Source: Brachybacterium aquaticum
GTDB taxonomy: Bacteria > Actinomycetota > Actinomycetes > Actinomycetales > Dermabacteraceae
Direction of reading: 5' to 3'
NCBI RefSeq assembly: GCF_014204755.1
Contig: NZ_JACHLZ010000001.1
Coordinates: 868,001 to 932,000, forward strand
Length of the DNA: 64,000 bases
Part shown: one piece after another, positions 20,283-29,240 of the stretch
Position numbering within the stretch: position 1 is the stretch's first letter
Layout: every line of letters begins with the position of its first letter
Notes under the pieces: generated by a model
What the model was told of the DNA's origin: nothing
The model's database searches: none
Seen by the model: the letters and a program-made list of their open reading frames with translations, nothing else
Position numbers and translations under genes: made by a program

Positions 20283-22817
20283 TCAGTCGGCGCTCGCCAA
20301 CGCGGTCACCGGGGCCGTGCGGGCCGCTGCCCTGCCCGGCAGCACCGAGGCGAGCACCCCGGCGAGCAGGGTCGCCGCGAGCACGAGCGCGAGTCGTCCC
20401 ACCGGGAGCGTGATGGTGATCGGGAAGACGGAGCCGAGCAGCGCCTGGATCCCGAGGACCCCGTAGATGCTGCCGAGCACGAGGCCGAGGACCGCGCCGA
20501 CGAGCGCGAGCAGCAGCCCCTCCCAGCCGAGCATCCACCGCATCTGGCGGCGCGTGGTGCCCAGCGTCCGCAGCAGCGCGTTCTCCCCGGTCCGTTCCAC
20601 CACGCCGAGGCTGAGCGTGTTCGCCACCCCCACGAGCGCGACGAGCACCGCGACGGCGAGCAGCGCGACCGTGATCCCGAGCAGCACGTCGAGGACCTGC
20701 GCGTAGGACTCGCGCTCCGCCCCGCCGAGGGTCGCGGAGGCTCCGACGAACCCGTCGGCCGTGATCACCTCGTCCAGCGACGAGACCAGGTCCGCGATCC
20801 CGATGCCGGCCCGCTCGGGGCTGCCGGGATCGGCGAAGTCGCCCAGCACCACCGTGGAGGTCCGCTCACCGAGCAGGGCAGACAACGTCGCCGGGGTGAC
20901 CAGGGACATCTGCAGGTTGGCATCGACCAGGACCCGGAGCGGGCGGGTGGTGCCGTTGGCCGCGTGGACCTGCAGGACCTGCCCGTCGTGCACGCCGAAC
21001 CGCTCGGCGCGCTCCTGGCCGATCAGGACCACGTCGTCGGCGAGCAGGTCAGCCATGCCGGGACGGTGCGAGACCTGGGTGAGCTGCTGCGGCGTCACCG
21101 CGTACAGGGTCATCGGCTCGCCCGCCCCGACCTGGATGTCGCCGCGGGCGGTGGCGACGGCGGTGTCCATGCCGTCCACCGCTGCGATCCGGGCGGCGGC
21201 GTCGGCCGGCATCTCCTCGGCGGAGAGCACCAGGTCGATGGGGCGGCGGGAGTCGAGCTCGGAGGTGAGCGTCGACTCGGCGGTGCGGGCGCCGACGGTC
21301 ATCATCGTCATGAGCGTGGTGCCGATGAGCAGTGCGGCCACCGTGGCCGCGCTGCGCCGCGGGGTGCGGGTGATGTTTGCGCCCGCGACCTTCGCGGGCA
21401 GCCCGCCGATCCGGCCGACGAGCCGTGCGGCGAGCGCCGCGAGCGGGCGCGTGACCAGCACGAGCACGCCCAGCACCCCGGCGAAGCTCAGCACCCCGCC
21501 GAGGACCGCGGCGAGCACGGCCGGCCCGGCCTGGCCGCGCCCGGCGAGGACCGCGCCGCCTACCAGCGCCGCCGCGCCGAGCACGACGGCGGCGAGCCCG
21601 AGCGCGCCGCGCACTCCGAAGCGCTTCTCCGGTGCTGGGGGCGCGGGGCGCAGCGCCTGGAGCGGGGCGACCCTCGTCGCGGCCTGCAGCGGGGCGAGGC
21701 TCGCCAGGAGCGTGAGCGCGAGCCCGGCGACGAGCGGGAGCAGCACCGACCAGAGGCCGACGGGCACCACGAGCACGCTCGGCAGCCACCCGGCCGCGGC
21801 GGCGAGGGCGAGGGCGGCCTGGACGAGCAGGTGGCCGGTGAGCATACCGGCCCCCGCACCGAGCAGTCCCACCAGCAGCGACTCGCGCAGCACGACGGTG
21901 CGCACCTGGCCGCGGGTCGCGCCGAGGGTGCGCAGCAGGGCCAGGGAGCGGGTGCGCTGGGCGAGGGCGACGGCGAAGGTGTTGGCGATGACGACGGCAC
22001 TGGTGACCAGCGCGATCACCACGAACACACCGAGCATCATGCCGAGCCCGGTGAAGCCCCGCAGGAGCTGGTCGACGGCGGCCTGCTCGGCCTCCTCGGC
22101 CGTACGCACCTCGAGATCACCGGCCGCGGCAGCCTGGGCGACCTGGGCGGGGTCGGTGCCCTCGGGGACGGTCGCGAGCCAGGCCTCCGCGAGCGTGCCC
22201 GCGGTGGGGCCGAGCAGCGTCTTGGCGTTGACCTCCTGGACGAGTACGCGGGGCGTGCTGCCGAGGACCGTGCCCTCGGGTGCGGCGGCGATGCCGGTCA
22301 CGGTGAGGGGCACCGCGGTGCCCTCGGCACCGCTCGAGATCTCCACTGTGTCGCCGACGCCGACGGAGAGGGCACGGGATGCGGCACGGTCCAGCACGAC
22401 CCCGGTCGCGTCGATCGCCGGGGACCCGTCCAGCAGCGGCGCGCTACCGCCCCGGCCGGGTGGCAGCATCGCGGCCTGGAGGAACACCTCGGAGCCGCCC
22501 GCGCGCAGCGGCAGGTACTGCTGCACGAGCGGCCACACCACCTCGGCGCCGTCCACCGCGGGAGCGGGCAGGGGCGCCTCCGAGGACCAGTCCTCGTCAG
22601 TCAGCGGACGGGTGATCTCCAGGTCCGCGCCGGCGTAGGTTCGGGAGGCCTCGGAGCGCAGCGAGGACTGGACGAGGCTCCCGGCCAGCACCATGACGGT
22701 GACGAACGCGCAGGACAGGGCGATGGTGACCACGGCCGCGAGGTGGCGGCGCAGCGGCGTGAGCTTCACGGTGGTGCGACGTGCCGCGGTGCGACGTGCG
22801 GTGGCACGGCGGCTCAT
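20283..22817 (-). CDS. ABC transporter permease, FtsX/MacB type
   Basis: 844-aa permease with duplicated FtsX-like halves: an N-terminal transmembrane helix (about 25-50) and extracytoplasmic domain, core helices at about 260-400, a second external domain (about 490-700) and three C-terminal helices (about 700-840, ending GRAAARTAPVTALASA). Such proteins with one ATPase form MacB/LolCDE-like mechanotransmission exporters for lipids, lipoproteins or antimicrobial peptides. Start overlaps the ATPase stop (ATGA). The adjacent two-component pair suggests stress-induced expression, possibly cell-envelope defence. Confidence 0.9.
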   Translation of the reverse strand: MSRRATARRTAARRTTVKLTPLRRHLAAVVTIALSCAFVTVMVLAGSLVQSSLRSEASRTYAGADLEITRPLTDEDWSSEAPLPAPAVDGAEVVWPLVQQYLPLRAGGSEVFLQAAMLPPGRGGSAPLLDGSPAIDATGVVLDRAASRALSVGVGDTVEISSGAEGTAVPLTVTGIAAAPEGTVLGSTPRVLVQEVNAKTLLGPTAGTLAEAWLATVPEGTDPAQVAQAAAAGDLEVRTAEEAEQAAVDQLLRGFTGLGMMLGVFVVIALVTSAVVIANTFAVALAQRTRSLALLRTLGATRGQVRTVVLRESLLVGLLGAGAGMLTGHLLVQAALALAAAAGWLPSVLVVPVGLWSVLLPLVAGLALTLLASLAPLQAATRVAPLQALRPAPPAPEKRFGVRGALGLAAVVLGAAALVGGAVLAGRGQAGPAVLAAVLGGVLSFAGVLGVLVLVTRPLAALAARLVGRIGGLPAKVAGANITRTPRRSAATVAALLIGTTLMTMMTVGARTAESTLTSELDSRRPIDLVLSAEEMPADAAARIAAVDGMDTAVATARGDIQVGAGEPMTLYAVTPQQLTQVSHRPGMADLLADDVVLIGQERAERFGVHDGQVLQVHAANGTTRPLRVLVDANLQMSLVTPATLSALLGERTSTVVLGDFADPGSPERAGIGIADLVSSLDEVITADGFVGASATLGGAERESYAQVLDVLLGITVALLAVAVLVALVGVANTLSLGVVERTGENALLRTLGTTRRQMRWMLGWEGLLLALVGAVLGLVLGSIYGVLGIQALLGSVFPITITLPVGRLALVLAATLLAGVLASVLPGRAAARTAPVTALASAD

Positions 22818-23551
22818 CGGCGCTGCCCTCGCAGGTCCTCGTCGGCCGCGATCCGGCCGTCGGCGAGGGTGAGGATCCGATCGGCGCGCTCGGCGGCCTC
22901 CCGCTCGTGGGTGACCATCACGACGGTCTGCCCGAACTCATCCACCGACAGGCGCAGGAAGTCCAGCACCTCCTCGGTGGAGCGGGAGTCGAGGTTGCCG
23001 GTGGGCTCGTCGGCGAACACGACGGCGGGGGAGGTGATCAGGGCGCGGGAGATCGCCACGCGCTGGATCTGCCCGCCGGAGAGCTGGGAGGGCAGGTGGT
23101 CCAGCCGGTCGGCGATCCCGAAGGCGGTCACGAGTGTGTCCAGCCAGGTGCGGTCCACGCGGGTGCCGGCGAGCTCGAGGGGCAGCAGGATGTTCTGCTC
23201 GGCGGTGAGCATTGGCAGAAGGTTGAAAGACTGGAAGACGAAGCCGATCCGCTCGCGGCGCAGCCGGGTCAGGGCGTCGTCGCGCAGGGTCGTGATCTCG
23301 GTGCCGTCCAGCAGGATCGACCCGGAGTCGACGGCGTCGAGGCCGGCGAGCACGTGCAGCAGCGTCGACTTGCCGGAGCCCGAGGGGCCCATGATCGCGG
23401 TGAACGCACCGCGGGCGATGTCGACGTCCACGCCGTCCAGCGCGGTCACTGTGGAGGGGCCCGTGCCATAGGTGCGGGTGATCCCGCGGGCTTCGAGGGC
23501 GGGGGAGTCATCGGTGCGGGGCGGGGAGCCGGCCGGGGCGGCGGAGGTCAT
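22814..23551 (-). CDS. ABC transporter ATP-binding protein, MacB/LolD type
   Basis: 245-aa ATPase powering the downstream permease. Walker A GPSGSGKST, Q-loop FVFQSFNLLP, signature LSGGQIQRVAIS, Walker B VVFADEPTGNLDSR and switch His in VTHERE are all present. The LSGGQIQRVA form with Ile differs from the usual LSGGQQQRVA but is conservative for function. A 9-bp perfect palindrome lies 119 bp upstream. GTG/ATG choice: ATG at 23551. Confidence 0.93.
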   Translation of the reverse strand: MTSAAPAGSPPRTDDSPALEARGITRTYGTGPSTVTALDGVDVDIARGAFTAIMGPSGSGKSTLLHVLAGLDAVDSGSILLDGTEITTLRDDALTRLRRERIGFVFQSFNLLPMLTAEQNILLPLELAGTRVDRTWLDTLVTAFGIADRLDHLPSQLSGGQIQRVAISRALITSPAVVFADEPTGNLDSRSTEEVLDFLRLSVDEFGQTVVMVTHEREAAERADRILTLADGRIAADEDLRGQRR

Positions 23552-23669
23552 CGCGGGTCCTTCACGGGGGGGACGAGGGTCATCCCCGATGCTTCCCGGT
23601 CGTGACCTGCGCGGTCGTCAGCCCCTGGTCCCCTCGTCCGCTCCGATGGGAGGACCTGCCGGGGGCGGA

Positions 23670-23689
23670 GGTCATACCGAGGTATGACC
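23670..23689. promoter_or_regulatory. 20-bp palindrome, candidate response-regulator operator
   Basis: GGTCATACC-GA-GGTATGACC, perfect 9-bp arms with a 2-bp centre, lies between the LuxR-type response regulator gene and the ABC exporter operon, 119 bp upstream of the ATPase start. A 2-nt loop is too short for an efficient terminator, and NarL/LuxR-type regulators often bind such dyads. Confidence 0.6.
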
Positions 23690-23707
23690 CGCTCGGTGAT
23701 CGCCCCG

Positions 23708-24397
23708 TCAGTGCTCGCCGGGCGTGACCAGTCCCGTCTCGAAGGCGATGATCACGGCCTGGACCCGGTCACGGGCGCCGAGCTTGGCGAGCACCCGGCC
23801 CACATGGGTCTTCACGGTCGCCTCGGCGACGAACAGCTCCGCCCCGATCTCGCGGTTCGAGCAGCCGCGGCCCATGAGGGTGAGCACCTCCCGCTCCCGC
23901 TCGGTGAGCGCGTCGAGCACGGAGGTGTCCTGCGCGGCGGGGTCGGGCGCGGAGACCACCCGCTCGAGCAGGCGCTTCGTCGCGGACGGGGCGATCACCG
24001 CATCCCCGCGATGGACGGTGCGGATCGCGCCGAGCAGGTCTTCGGGCTGGGCGTCCTTGAGCAGGAACCCGCTGGCACCGGCGCGGATCGCGGCGACCAC
24101 GTACTCGTCCAGGTCGAAGGTGGTCAGGACGATGATCCGCGGCGCCCGCTCGGCCGGGGCGCGCTCGAGGATCGCGGAGGTCGCCTGGATGCCGTCCATC
24201 CGCGGCATCCGCACATCCATCAGCACGACATCCGCCCGGTGCGCGTCGAGCTGCGAGACCGCCTCGGCGCCGTCGGAGGCCTGGAGCACCACCTCCATGT
24301 CCTCCTGGGAGTCGATGACCATCGCGAAGCCGGCGCGGACCAGCGGCTGGTCGTCGACCAGGGCGATGCGCAGCGGGCGGTCGGGGAACTCGGTCAT
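23708..24397 (-). CDS. NarL/LuxR-family response regulator
   Basis: 229-aa response regulator. Receiver domain (about 8-125) with acidic VDDQ, phospho-acceptor Asp61 in VVLMDVRMP and conserved Lys in FLLKDAQP; C-terminal LuxR HTH (about 160-225: LTEREREVLTLMGRGCSNREIG.., VKTHVGRVLAKLGARDRVQ cut to short form). Its start overlaps the stop of the upstream kinase (ATGA), so the two are a cognate pair. A palindrome next to the ABC exporter operon downstream is a plausible target. Confidence 0.92.
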   Translation of the reverse strand: MTEFPDRPLRIALVDDQPLVRAGFAMVIDSQEDMEVVLQASDGAEAVSQLDAHRADVVLMDVRMPRMDGIQATSAILERAPAERAPRIIVLTTFDLDEYVVAAIRAGASGFLLKDAQPEDLLGAIRTVHRGDAVIAPSATKRLLERVVSAPDPAAQDTSVLDALTEREREVLTLMGRGCSNREIGAELFVAEATVKTHVGRVLAKLGARDRVQAVIIAFETGLVTPGEH

Positions 24398-25758
24398 CGG
24401 GTCTCTCCTGGGTGGGGGACGGTGGGGGCAGCCGGCGGGAATCCCGCGGCCGACGGGGGCTCCACGGCCGACGCGGGCCCCGGGGCCGACGGGCTCGGCG
24501 GGGTCGTGGGGCGTGCGTCGGCGGAGGCGACGGGCAGCGGCACGCGGGCGAGGACGCGGAAGCCGCGGGTGGGGAGGGGTCCGGCCTGCAGGGTTCCGCG
24601 GAAGAGCGTCATCCGCTCGCGCATGCCGGTGAGGCCGTGGCCGAGCCCGTCGGCCGACGGATCCACACCCTGGCCGTCGTCGAGCACCTCGATCTCGAGC
24701 ACGGAGTCGGTGCGGGTGAGGCGGACGGAGGCGGCGGCGTCCGGGCCGCCGTGCTTGAGCACATTGGTCAGCGCCTCCTGGACCAGGCGGAACACGGACA
24801 TGCCGAGTGCCTGGGGGAGTCCGGTGAGGTCTCCGTCGATCCTGAGGTCGACCGGGGTGCCGGCGGCTCGCACCCGTTCGGCGAGGTCGGGGAGCTGCTC
24901 CGGGCCGGGCTGGGGGCCGTATCCGGTCTCGTCCTCCTGTCGCAGCACGCCGAGCAGGGCACGCATGTCCGCGAGTGCCGCGCGGCCGGTCTCGCCGATG
25001 GTGCCCAGCACCTCGGCGGCGCGCTCGGGCTTCTGGGACGCGATGAAGCGGCCCCCGTCGGCCTGGGCGATGATCACCGAGAGGGAGTGGGCGACCACGT
25101 CATGCATCTCGCGGGCGATGCGGGCGCGCTCGTCGGCGACGGCGAGGGCGGTCCGCTGCTCGCGCTCGCGCACGGCCTGCTCGGCCCTTTCCCGGGTCAG
25201 GGCCAGCTGGCGCAGCCGGGCGCGCTGCAGGTTCGCGACCGCCCAGATGGCCACGATCGTGATCGTCCCGACGATCGTGAGGACCATGAAGACCGCGAGC
25301 CCCTCGAGGAGCCCGCCGAAGCCGTCGTTGAGGGCGATGGTGCTCCAGGTGAGCGCCTGGGCGAACACCCCGAGCATGCCTGCGCCCACGCCGATCCGGT
25401 GTACCGCCGGGGTGCCGTGCGCGACCGCGCAGTACATGGCGTAGAAGGTCATCACGTCGCCGGCGACCACGGGGATCCCCACCACGAGATGCGCGACGGC
25501 GAGGGCGCCGATCACCGCCACGCCCAGCAGCGGGCGCGTGCGGCACAGGGCGCCCGCCAGCACCATGGGGACGCTGACCAGCAGCCACCATCCGGCGCTG
25601 CCGCTCAGCAGGGCGAAGAAAGACATCAGCACCGCGGCGGCGGCGAAGACGACGAGATCCACCGTGCCGGGGTTCTCGAGGACCCAGCGGAACGGGTCAC
25701 GACGGCGGGCCCCGTCGGCCGCAGCCGCGGGGCTCGTCGTGGTGGAGCCGTCGTGCAT
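24394..25758 (-). CDS. Sensor histidine kinase, HisKA_3 (NarL-partner) type
   Basis: 454-aa membrane kinase. About six hydrophobic segments span residues 30-185, followed by a coiled linker, a HisKA_3 segment with the phospho-His in REMHDVVAHSLSVI (about 240-255) and an HATPase domain (VQEALTNVLKHGG, DDGQGV, GHGLTGMRERM). This is the DesK/LiaS-like class pairing with LuxR-type regulators. The start at 25758 (MHDGST) is a choice; an ATG at 25794 would add 12 residues. Acidic, Pro/Ala-rich C-terminal tail. Confidence 0.9.
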   Translation of the reverse strand: MHDGSTTTSPAAAADGARRRDPFRWVLENPGTVDLVVFAAAAVLMSFFALLSGSAGWWLLVSVPMVLAGALCRTRPLLGVAVIGALAVAHLVVGIPVVAGDVMTFYAMYCAVAHGTPAVHRIGVGAGMLGVFAQALTWSTIALNDGFGGLLEGLAVFMVLTIVGTITIVAIWAVANLQRARLRQLALTRERAEQAVREREQRTALAVADERARIAREMHDVVAHSLSVIIAQADGGRFIASQKPERAAEVLGTIGETGRAALADMRALLGVLRQEDETGYGPQPGPEQLPDLAERVRAAGTPVDLRIDGDLTGLPQALGMSVFRLVQEALTNVLKHGGPDAAASVRLTRTDSVLEIEVLDDGQGVDPSADGLGHGLTGMRERMTLFRGTLQAGPLPTRGFRVLARVPLPVASADARPTTPPSPSAPGPASAVEPPSAAGFPPAAPTVPHPGETR

Positions 25759-25909
25759 GGCCTCGAGAGTACGGGGGAGGGGAGGGGCGGGCATCAGACC
25801 GCGGTCGGACCCGGAGCGCTCGGGAGGGGGTGCTGGGTCACACCGGTCAGGGGAGTTCGGCCGGGCGGCTCGGCCGGGGTGCCTCGGCCGACGGGGTGAT
25901 GGCCGGGCC

Positions 25910-26656
25910 TCACAGGAGACGCTGGGGCCCCTCGAGCAGCTCGGGGCCGTCGTTGCCGACCTTGCCGACGGCCGGGTCCACCTCGCGCACACTGAGCGTC
26001 GCGTCGTCCAGGAGGTGCGAGTCGTCCTGGACCCAGGCCTCGGCGTCGTGGCGGTCGTCCATCGTGGTGTCCAGCCACGCGTCCAGCTGGTCCCGGGGCA
26101 GCATCACCGGGGTGCGGTCGTGGATCTCGGCGAGCTCGCCGGTCGCCGCACGGGTGATGATCGTGGCCGAGAGCAGGAACTCCCCGTCGGACGTCGCGGC
26201 CGGGCCCTCGTGGCCGCCAGGACCCTTCCACCAGGAGACCAGGGCCGCCATGAACAGCGAGGACCCGTCGGCCGACGAGATGAAGTACGGCTGCTTGCGC
26301 GTGCCCTTCGCATCGCGCACCCACTCGTAGTAGCCGTCCATAGGGACGATCGCCCGATACCGGCCGAGGCTGCCGCGGAAGCTGGGCTTCTCCGCGAGGG
26401 TCTCGCGGCGGGCGTTGAAGGTGCGCGAGGAGAACGAGGCCTCCTTCGCGAACGGGGGCAGCAGCCCCCAGCGGGCGATCCGCAGCGCGCGCACGACCTC
26501 CCCGGTCTCCTTGTCCACCGATTCGGTGACCACGTAGATCGGGGCGGTGGGCGGGATGTTCCAGCGCGAGCGCAGGTGCGGGTCGGCGAGGTCCACCGCG
26601 TCGAGGTCGTCGACCAGCGGCTCGATCTCCTGGAAGAACGCGAAGCGCCCGCACAT
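25910..26656 (-). CDS. SOS response-associated peptidase, YedK/HMCES family
   Basis: 248-aa protein that crosslinks to abasic sites in single-stranded DNA to protect them. The catalytic Cys2 is exposed after Met removal (MCGRFAFF). Other active-site elements are visible: the Asn in RWNIPPTAP, the Glu in MDGYYEW and the His in IHDRTPVML. Length is normal for the family. It starts 1 bp after the stop of the YihY-like gene and is likely co-transcribed with it. Confidence 0.93.
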   Translation of the reverse strand: MCGRFAFFQEIEPLVDDLDAVDLADPHLRSRWNIPPTAPIYVVTESVDKETGEVVRALRIARWGLLPPFAKEASFSSRTFNARRETLAEKPSFRGSLGRYRAIVPMDGYYEWVRDAKGTRKQPYFISSADGSSLFMAALVSWWKGPGGHEGPAATSDGEFLLSATIITRAATGELAEIHDRTPVMLPRDQLDAWLDTTMDDRHDAEAWVQDDSHLLDDATLSVREVDPAVGKVGNDGPELLEGPQRLL

Positions 26657-26657
26657 C

Positions 26658-27821
26658 TCAGGAGTCCTTCTCGGAGGTCTTCCCGTCGCCGTCTGCGCCG
26701 TCCTTCACGACGGGAACGCCCTGGCGGGGGGTGAGGCGCGCGTCCTCGCCGGTGTAGGCCTCGGCGTCGTGATGGAGGTTCCGCAGGCGGATGTCGCGGC
26801 CCTCGTCGACGATCTTCTCGCGCTTGGCCTCGGCCTTCTCCGCGCCCACGGACTCGCGCATCGGCAGGGTGAGGGAGTCCTCGGCGGGCTTGCCGGCCGC
26901 GAGCTCGCGGGCCCGCTCGTACTCCGCGTCCACCTCGGCGCCGAGGATGATCACGATGTTGACGATCCACAGCGCGAACAGCACGGCCATGATGCCGCCG
27001 ATCGCGCCGTAGCTGGAGTAGCCGGCGACAGTGCCCATGTAGATCGACAGGGCCACCGCCGCGACCGCCGCGCCCAGGATCGCGAACACGCCGCCGGGGG
27101 AGATGAAGCGGTAGGGCTTCTTGATGTTCGGCGCTCCCCAGTACAGCAGCGAGATCAGCGCGAAGGCGATCACGAGGATCACCGGCCACTTCACCCACGC
27201 CCAGATCGGCAGGAACGACTCGGTGAGGAAGGTGAGCACGCCGCTTGCGCCGATGCTGGAGGCGATCGGGCCCAGCAGGCCCTCGACCAGCGTGGCGTTG
27301 AGCAGGATCGAGATCATGATCAGCAGGATCCCGACGATCAGCGCGATGGTCAGCAGCAGCATCGTGAGGTTCATCCGGATGGGTCCGCGGCCCTCGGGGA
27401 CCTCGTAGATCTGGTTGGCCACGCGGCCGTAGGCCTTGATGTAGGCGGACGCGGACCACAGGGCCGTCGCGATACCGATGATCAGGGCGATCGTGCCGCC
27501 GGTCGCGGAGCCCATCAGGGAGTCGACGGTGGAGCGGATCGCGCCCTCCGCGCCGAGCCCGCTGCCTCCCGCGGCCTGGTTGACCAGGTCCACCAGCAGA
27601 TCGGCGATCTGCTCCTTGATGCTCGAGAGCAGCAGGGTGGCCATCGAGAACAGGGCCAGCAGGGTGGGAGCGATCGACAGCACCATGAAGTACGTCAGCT
27701 TCGCGGCCTGGTCGGTGCCGCCGTCATGCGTGAACTCCGCGATGACGCGCTTCGCCATGTACTTCAGCGTGGTGCCGGTCAGCTTCGGCCCGTCCGTGGT
27801 GGCGGAGGAGGAGTCGGCCAT
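26658..27821 (-). CDS. YihY/BrkB-family membrane protein
   Basis: 387-aa integral membrane protein with six hydrophobic segments between residues 40 and 300, including the family element DGGTDQAAKLTYFMVLSIAP. YihY (virulence factor BrkB) proteins are inner-membrane proteins of unsettled function. The acidic/basic C-terminal 90 residues are cytosolic and variable. The ATG at 27821 is preceded by AGGAG at 8 nt; the longer frame to 27899 lacks this. The 196 bp to the divergent tadA start must hold both promoters. Confidence 0.9.
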   Translation of the reverse strand: MADSSSATTDGPKLTGTTLKYMAKRVIAEFTHDGGTDQAAKLTYFMVLSIAPTLLALFSMATLLLSSIKEQIADLLVDLVNQAAGGSGLGAEGAIRSTVDSLMGSATGGTIALIIGIATALWSASAYIKAYGRVANQIYEVPEGRGPIRMNLTMLLLTIALIVGILLIMISILLNATLVEGLLGPIASSIGASGVLTFLTESFLPIWAWVKWPVILVIAFALISLLYWGAPNIKKPYRFISPGGVFAILGAAVAAVALSIYMGTVAGYSSYGAIGGIMAVLFALWIVNIVIILGAEVDAEYERARELAAGKPAEDSLTLPMRESVGAEKAEAKREKIVDEGRDIRLRNLHHDAEAYTGEDARLTPRQGVPVVKDGADGDGKTSEKDS

Positions 27822-28017
27822 GGGAAGTCTCCTGTGTCGAGAGGACTGGCGGACAGCTGTCATCCTGCCATGGGAGAACTCCGGGAGAGTTGTCCACATT
27901 CGGAGGGAGCGCCGACACGGCGAGGACGATTCCCCCTAGAGTGGCACGGGTGACGCGATCTGGGTCACATCTCCGCCCGGAAGAGGGACCGGGCGGTCAG
28001 CGGCAGGAGGGGGACCT

Positions 28018-28293
28018 GTGGACGCCGCCACCATTATCGAGAGCGAGTCGCGGGAGCTGATCCGGCGGCGCGGACTGGACGTGCGCGCCGATCAGCTCGA
28101 GCCTCTGATCCGCGAGGTCGTCGCCGACTACGAGCACCGCTCCGCCAAGGGCGAGGTACCCGTGCTGCGCGACGCGGACACGATGGTCGCCGAGGTCGCA
28201 GCGCGGATCGGGGGCTTCGGGCCGCTGCAGGAGATGCTGGACGACCCGGAGATCGAGGAGATTTGGCTGAACTCGCCGCTATTGCGGGCTTAG
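28018..28293 (+). pseudogene. tadA: tadA 5' fragment (Tad pilus ATPase), interrupted
   Basis: N-terminal 87 or so residues of a CpaF/TadA-family secretion ATPase, GTG start with AGGAGG 7 nt upstream. The protein proceeds normally to FGPLQEMLDDPEIEEIWLNSP and then runs four codons into the integrated element before a TAG. In intact homologues NSP is followed by a segment such as SQVFCARGGRSEL, which is found at 37632 on the far side of the element. Joining 28018-28277 to 37632-38598 gives 1227 nt, exactly 409 codons. The gene is therefore broken only by the insertion. Confidence 0.93.
28262..28292. other. attL site
   Basis: Left junction of the integrated element. The host tadA reading frame ends at 28277; the shared core is GCC at 28275-28277. 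The element half (28278-28292) contains CTATTGCGGGCTTAG, which pairs as the imperfect inverted partner of the attR element half. Confidence 0.8.
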
Positions 28294-28346
28294 GGGTAAC
28301 TCTACCGGATCGCCCGAGCAGAGGGTGGTAGCTGTACTCTGACCAG

Positions 28347-29240
28347 GTGATCGAGTTCTTGACGGGCGTCCTCGCAGACCCGACCTTCCGGGGGTTCGTC
28401 GCTGGGCTCGTGCCCGGCCTGCTCGTCGCGCTCGCGACTTTCCTCCGGGAGCGATACCTCGACCGGGTCCGCGCCGAGCGCGAAGACGAACGCGCTCAGC
28501 GCCAGCGGGATTACGAGGCGGCGATCGCGGAGAAGGAGCGAACCGTCGCGCGCCACCAAGCGTTCGAGGCGCCCTTGATTCGCCTGCTCCCTCTATTTTC
28601 GCGCTGGCATTCCGACGAGTGGACGCACATCCAGCTGAAGGTCCGTCGCGATCCGAACCTGCTCCCCTTAGAGAATCCGAAGTACGTCCCGAAGGAGGAA
28701 CAGTTTCGGCGAGGTCGGCAGCATAGAGCCGACGCCGAGGAGATCGAGACGATGCTCGGCGAGTTGAGGATCCTGAGCCCGAGTCTGAAAGTGAGCGGCG
28801 TCGTGCGGGATCTCGCGTACAAGTGGGGCGAGCATCGGCGGGCCCGCCGGCGCGCAATGATGGAAGTTAGGCGACGACAGAAGGAAGCTCCGGACGGCGG
28901 GAAGGACCTCCAGTTCCCGGACCCTTCCGAGGAGCCTCTCCGGACCCTCCAGGGCCTCAATGATCTTGTCGAGCGGCTCGTCGAGGTGCAGGCCGAGGGG
29001 GCCATCGTCGGCTATCGGGAGCGGCTACGGGAGTTGAAGCGGGACGAGCGCGCCCGCACCGGGGCGGAAGATGTCGGCGGTGATCGCAATAAACCTCGCG
29101 CGGGAGTAGATCTCGATGCCGGGGCGGCGTCGGCCGGGCGCCTCGGGCAGGAGTCCGATGGCGTGGAGCCCGCGCCCGCTCATGGACCGCTCGACCCAAG
29201 CGTCGACGTTCGCGGAGAGGACTCCGAGGGCGGTCGCTGA
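28347..29240 (+). CDS. Membrane-anchored coiled-coil protein (element cargo)
   Basis: 297-aa protein of unknown function and the only rightward gene in the element. One N-terminal transmembrane helix (about 14-33), then a long charged helical region (YLDRVRAEREDERAQRQRDYEAA..) likely to form a coiled coil, a less charged central domain (about 70-150) and a basic C-terminus. Base composition is visibly less GC-rich than neighbours near 28560-28760. A TACTCT box ends 6 nt before the GTG, so the mRNA may be leaderless. The last 216 nt overlap the primase gene on the other strand. Position suggests a cargo, immunity or exclusion gene, which is inference only. Confidence 0.7.
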   Translation: MIEFLTGVLADPTFRGFVAGLVPGLLVALATFLRERYLDRVRAEREDERAQRQRDYEAAIAEKERTVARHQAFEAPLIRLLPLFSRWHSDEWTHIQLKVRRDPNLLPLENPKYVPKEEQFRRGRQHRADAEEIETMLGELRILSPSLKVSGVVRDLAYKWGEHRRARRRAMMEVRRRQKEAPDGGKDLQFPDPSEEPLRTLQGLNDLVERLVEVQAEGAIVGYRERLRELKRDERARTGAEDVGGDRNKPRAGVDLDAGAASAGRLGQESDGVEPAPAHGPLDPSVDVRGEDSEGGR

